Assembly (NCBI GenBank): GCA_023700825.1
Contig: JAMPYE010000278.1
Coordinates: 1-6,198, forward strand
DNA: 6,198 nt
Direction: 5' to 3'
Source of the DNA: Thermoanaerobaculia bacterium
GTDB taxonomy: Bacteria; Acidobacteriota; Thermoanaerobaculia; Gp7-AA8
Positions within the stretch are counted from its first letter, which is position 1. Each line of letters begins with the position of its first letter. The position numbers were made by a program, and so were the translations under genes. Shown piece by piece: positions 5,370 to 6,198 of this stretch. Below the pieces are notes generated by a model. The model was not told where the DNA came from. It saw only the letters and a program-made list of their open reading frames with translations, and did not search any database.

Positions 5370-6198
5370 CTATCGAAGCATCGCCTCTCCGCGCGATCGC
5401 GTTGAGAGACGCGCCGTGGCAACAGGTACCGTGGGCAGCGGCGCAGGGGGAGTCGCGGCGAGAGCGGCTCGTGACAGTCCCCAGCGGAGCGTGAGGCTCG
5501 CCACGATTCGCTGATCGAACGAAGGCGTGGGCAGTCCCTCGCTGCTGCTCCGGTTCCAGTCGGCGCCGACTTGCACGTTCACGAACGATTGCCACCATGC
5601 CGGCGACCACTGCACGACGAGGCCGTACTGCTCGCTGTCGCTCGTTCCTCCGAGATCGCTCTTGACGCGGGAGTACGAAGCGCGGGGAGTGAACGCGAGG
5701 GCTGCCTTCGTCCAGTTGAACGTCGGCTGAAGCGAAGCGAGCCAGAGGTCGGTCGTTCCAACCGGAGCGGGCGACTCGGACCTGGTACCGGAGATCAGTG
5801 CAGACAGCATGACGGAGGCTCCGAGCATGCCGCCTGCCGATACGCTCCCCGACGTGACGGTCGAGTCGAAGGCGCTCGTGACCGAGTCCGAGAGATCCTG
5901 CCAGGTGATTGACTCGGCGATCGACAGCGTGCCGATTGTCTCGCTGACGGTCACGCCTAACGAGTACATCGTGCGGTCGCTCCCGGGAACTCCGTGAAGA
6001 GGGTCGCCGTCACCGTCAGTGGTCGTCGCCGACGCGGTCGCGTTCGCCATGATTCCGGTGCCGAGCGGTGAGATGAAGGTCAGTGTCCCGCTTTGTTCGG
6101 CGACCTTTTCGCCGGAGCCGTCGGCGAGAGTTCCGCTCTCCTGCGAGCGAACCTGGAGGGAGAGCATCTTCGAACCGAAGTATTTGCCGAGGGTGAGG
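5370..6198 (-). CDS. C-terminal part of a putative outer-membrane beta-barrel protein (5' end outside window)
   Basis: At least 275 residues; the frame is still open at the window edge (the residues before the first in-window Met read LTLGKYFGSK), so the Met at 6167 is internal and has no ribosome site. The sequence has no motif I can name. It is built of alternating polar/hydrophobic stretches about 9-13 residues long, joined by Gly/Ser/Thr/Asp loops, for example YSLGVTVSET, WLASLQPTFNW, YGLVVQWSPAWW, FVNVQVGADWN and RIVASLTLRWGL. Aromatic residues sit at strand ends, as in outer-membrane barrels. Unusually, after the last plausible strand (TLRWGL) there is a tail of about 30 residues rich in Ala, Pro and Arg instead of a terminal aromatic. 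The gene ends 116 nt before the start of the next minus-strand gene, with no clear terminator between. The barrel call is an inference from pattern alone; a secreted beta-rich protein is the alternative. Confidence 0.55.
   Translation of the reverse strand, partial: LTLGKYFGSKMLSLQVRSQESGTLADGSGEKVAEQSGTLTFISPLGTGIMANATASATTTDGDGDPLHGVPGSDRTMYSLGVTVSETIGTLSIAESITWQDLSDSVTSAFDSTVTSGSVSAGGMLGASVMLSALISGTRSESPAPVGTTDLWLASLQPTFNWTKAALAFTPRASYSRVKSDLGGTSDSEQYGLVVQWSPAWWQSFVNVQVGADWNRSSSEGLPTPSFDQRIVASLTLRWGLSRAALAATPPAPLPTVPVATARLSTRSRGEAMLR

Noticed and set aside
6165..6167. ATG at 6167 as the true start of the barrel-like gene
   Set aside because: The frame stays open to the window edge, no ribosome site precedes it, and it lies within a beta-strand-like stretch without a signal peptide.

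Overview
This is a GC-rich window (all real genes show strong G/C bias at codon ends) from a Gram-negative bacterium. The evidence for a double membrane is a lipoprotein-type cytochrome c, two Sec-exported proteins and a likely outer-membrane beta-barrel. The style fits a soil or sediment lineage such as Acidobacteriota or a myxococcal/deltaproteobacterial relative, but no marker gene is present, so the taxonomy is an inference.

Layout. A + strand gene (152-703) encodes a monoheme cytochrome c lipoprotein. It converges on a - strand gene (841-1614) for a secreted dienelactone hydrolase-family protein, and a 30-nt palindrome lies between them. A divergent intergenic region of about 740 nt (1615-2350) follows. 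At its centre is an unusual 216-nt element (1840-2055) made of six hairpins arranged as a mirror image about position 1947. Next comes a two-gene + strand operon: an NmrA/HSCARG-like NAD(P)-binding protein (2351-3301), then an ADP-ribosylglycohydrolase-family protein (3328-4242). This operon converges on a - strand gene (4277-5254) for a secreted Arg/Gly-rich protein with an internal 27-residue tandem repeat and an OB-fold-like C-terminus. A second palindrome with the same core as the first lies between their ends. The window closes with the 3' part of a - strand gene (5370-6198, open at the edge) that looks like an outer-membrane beta-barrel.

How the genes relate. The only clear operon is NmrA-like plus ADP-ribosylglycohydrolase, which suggests a link between NAD(P)H status and removal of ADP-ribose. 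The other genes are single units, most with envelope destinations. I see no phage, transposase, CRISPR, rRNA or tRNA.

Most interesting signals: the symmetric hairpin element at 1840-2055; the two matching palindromes, each at a convergent gene junction; the unusual architecture of the RG-rich secreted protein; and the apparent replacement of the cytochrome's distal Met by a His-Pro pair.
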